From: Luteolibacter ambystomatis
GTDB lineage: Bacteria > Verrucomicrobiota > Verrucomicrobiia > Verrucomicrobiales > Akkermansiaceae
Length of the DNA stretch: 64,000 bases
NCBI RefSeq assembly: GCF_018137965.1
Contig: NZ_CP073100.1
Location: 4,847,754-4,911,753, forward strand
Direction of reading: 5' to 3'
In this document: positions 63,344 to 64,000 of the stretch, piece after piece
Layout of the letters: every line of letters begins with the position of its first letter
How positions within the stretch are numbered: position 1 is the stretch's first letter
The notes under the pieces: generated by a model
The model's database searches: none
Seen by the model: only the letters and a program-made list of their open reading frames with translations
What the model was told of the DNA's origin: nothing
Translations under genes and position numbers: made by a program

Positions 63344-64000
63344 ATGAAACAACCTTCCTGCCACACTCCTGAACCCGTGCCATCCTGCTGTGGTGGCAAA
63401 CCCCAACCGGTGGAAACTTCCGCGCCCAATCCCTCCTGCTGCGGTGGTGGTGGCGAAGAATCCGCTCCCTCCTGCTGCGCGCCTCCTTCTTCCGGGAAGA
63501 AGCGCATCGATTGGCTTTTCTGGGCGTCCATAGCTCTTGTGGCCATCGGCATGGCCGGGCACCTCTGGTTTCCCGCGGGGCCGAAGTGGTGGCACGAGTT
63601 CTCGCACGGCACCTATGAAATGATGATGAAGGCCTGGTGGGGGATTCTCGCCGGTATCATCGCCGTCGGGGTGATCGGTCGGCTGCCGCGTGAACTCGTG
63701 CTCGGCTTGCTCGGCAAGGGCGGCAGCTTCTCCGGCATTCTCCGCGCGACCTTCGCCGGTACGCTGCTGGACCTGTGCAACCACGGCATCCTGCTGGTAG
63801 CGATGCAGCTCTATCGCAAGGGTGCTTCGCTTGGGCAGACGTTGGCCTTCCTGATCGCCAGCCCGTGGAACTCACTCTCGGTCACGCTCTTGCTCGCGGC
63901 CATGATCGGCTGGAAATGGACCGTCGCCTTCCTGCTGCTGTCGATGATCATCGGCATCATCACCGGTTGGATCGTGGACAAGCTGGTGAAAGCCGGACGT
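63344..64000 (+). CDS. SO_0444-type Cu/Zn efflux permease, N-terminal part (cut by window edge)
   Basis: The frame is open to the last base, with 219 codons visible. The first ~50 residues are a Cys-rich cytoplasmic head: one single Cys and three SCC pairs (SCCGGKPQP, SCCGGGGEE, SCCAPPS), which look like metal-collecting motifs. Helices then follow: FWASIALVAIGMAGHLWF, WWGILAGIIAVGVIGRL, and later LLDLCNHGILLVAMQL and FLIASPWNSLSVTLLLAAMIG, typical of the permease/DUF318 family. Next to CsoR, export of Cu(I) or Zn is the best guess; arsenite export is less likely. Confidence 0.87.
   Translation, partial: MKQPSCHTPEPVPSCCGGKPQPVETSAPNPSCCGGGGEESAPSCCAPPSSGKKRIDWLFWASIALVAIGMAGHLWFPAGPKWWHEFSHGTYEMMMKAWWGILAGIIAVGVIGRLPRELVLGLLGKGGSFSGILRATFAGTLLDLCNHGILLVAMQLYRKGASLGQTLAFLIASPWNSLSVTLLLAAMIGWKWTVAFLLLSMIIGIITGWIVDKLVKAGR

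Overview
The window looks like chromosomal DNA from a verrucomicrobial bacterium, probably of the Verrucomicrobiaceae (Luteolibacter-like). This is an inference from gene content: a Planctomycete-type cytochrome (PSD1)/DUF1501 pair, a PATR (autotransporter-associated beta-strand) protein, an exosortase with a PEP-CTERM substrate, a PQQ-type sugar dehydrogenase with a fused cytochrome c, and uniformly GC-rich codon use. The organism is Gram-negative (lpxB, TonB-dependent receptor). I saw no tRNA, rRNA, CRISPR array or transposase.

Layout. Positions 1-6100 hold the end of folP, a cell-wall amidase, and a four-gene SMP-30 plus ribose-type sugar ABC transporter operon. Positions 6189-11235 (minus strand) hold a tight four-gene operon: a VIT/VWA protein ending in a PEP-CTERM signal, an exosortase with an extra C-terminal domain, and two multi-pass membrane proteins. 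It reads as a dedicated protein-sorting system. Next come a DUF1501/PSD1 pair (11334-15895) and a CreBC-type two-component system (16050-18254).

Positions 18454-26976 are the most striking part. One plus-strand operon, mostly joined by 4-bp ATGA overlaps, encodes LpxB, three LpxL-like acyltransferases, two paralogous cytochromes P450, a DUF2334 deacetylase-like protein and a membrane glycosyltransferase. A GT32-type glycosyltransferase converges on its end. I infer an undescribed oxidised glycolipid or modified lipid A pathway.

Positions 27867-34921 hold two small secreted proteins (EF-hand; extremely His-rich), a PATR surface protein and a sugar dehydrogenase. Positions 35035-49452 hold mostly housekeeping and transport genes: priA, an LplT-PlsC-like fusion, an SDR, a DUF167 protein, a TonB receptor, a SprT-like protein, an AmgK-like kinase, a CHASE2-like protein with a histone H1-like tail, argB, a lipase-like hydrolase and an MFS transporter. 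Positions 49813-54813 encode a very large secreted metalloprotease-like protein. Then come a MoeB-rhodanese protein, a thioredoxin-like protein, a manC-ruvX-truA operon, an FMN oxidase, a GT4 enzyme, a methyltransferase-like protein and an Hsp15-like protein. At the right edge a CsoR repressor with its operator precedes a Cys-rich SO_0444-type efflux permease cut by the window. Three long intergenic inverted repeats of the same architecture (34940-35017, 56684-56829, 62882-62987) look like REP/BIME-type elements.
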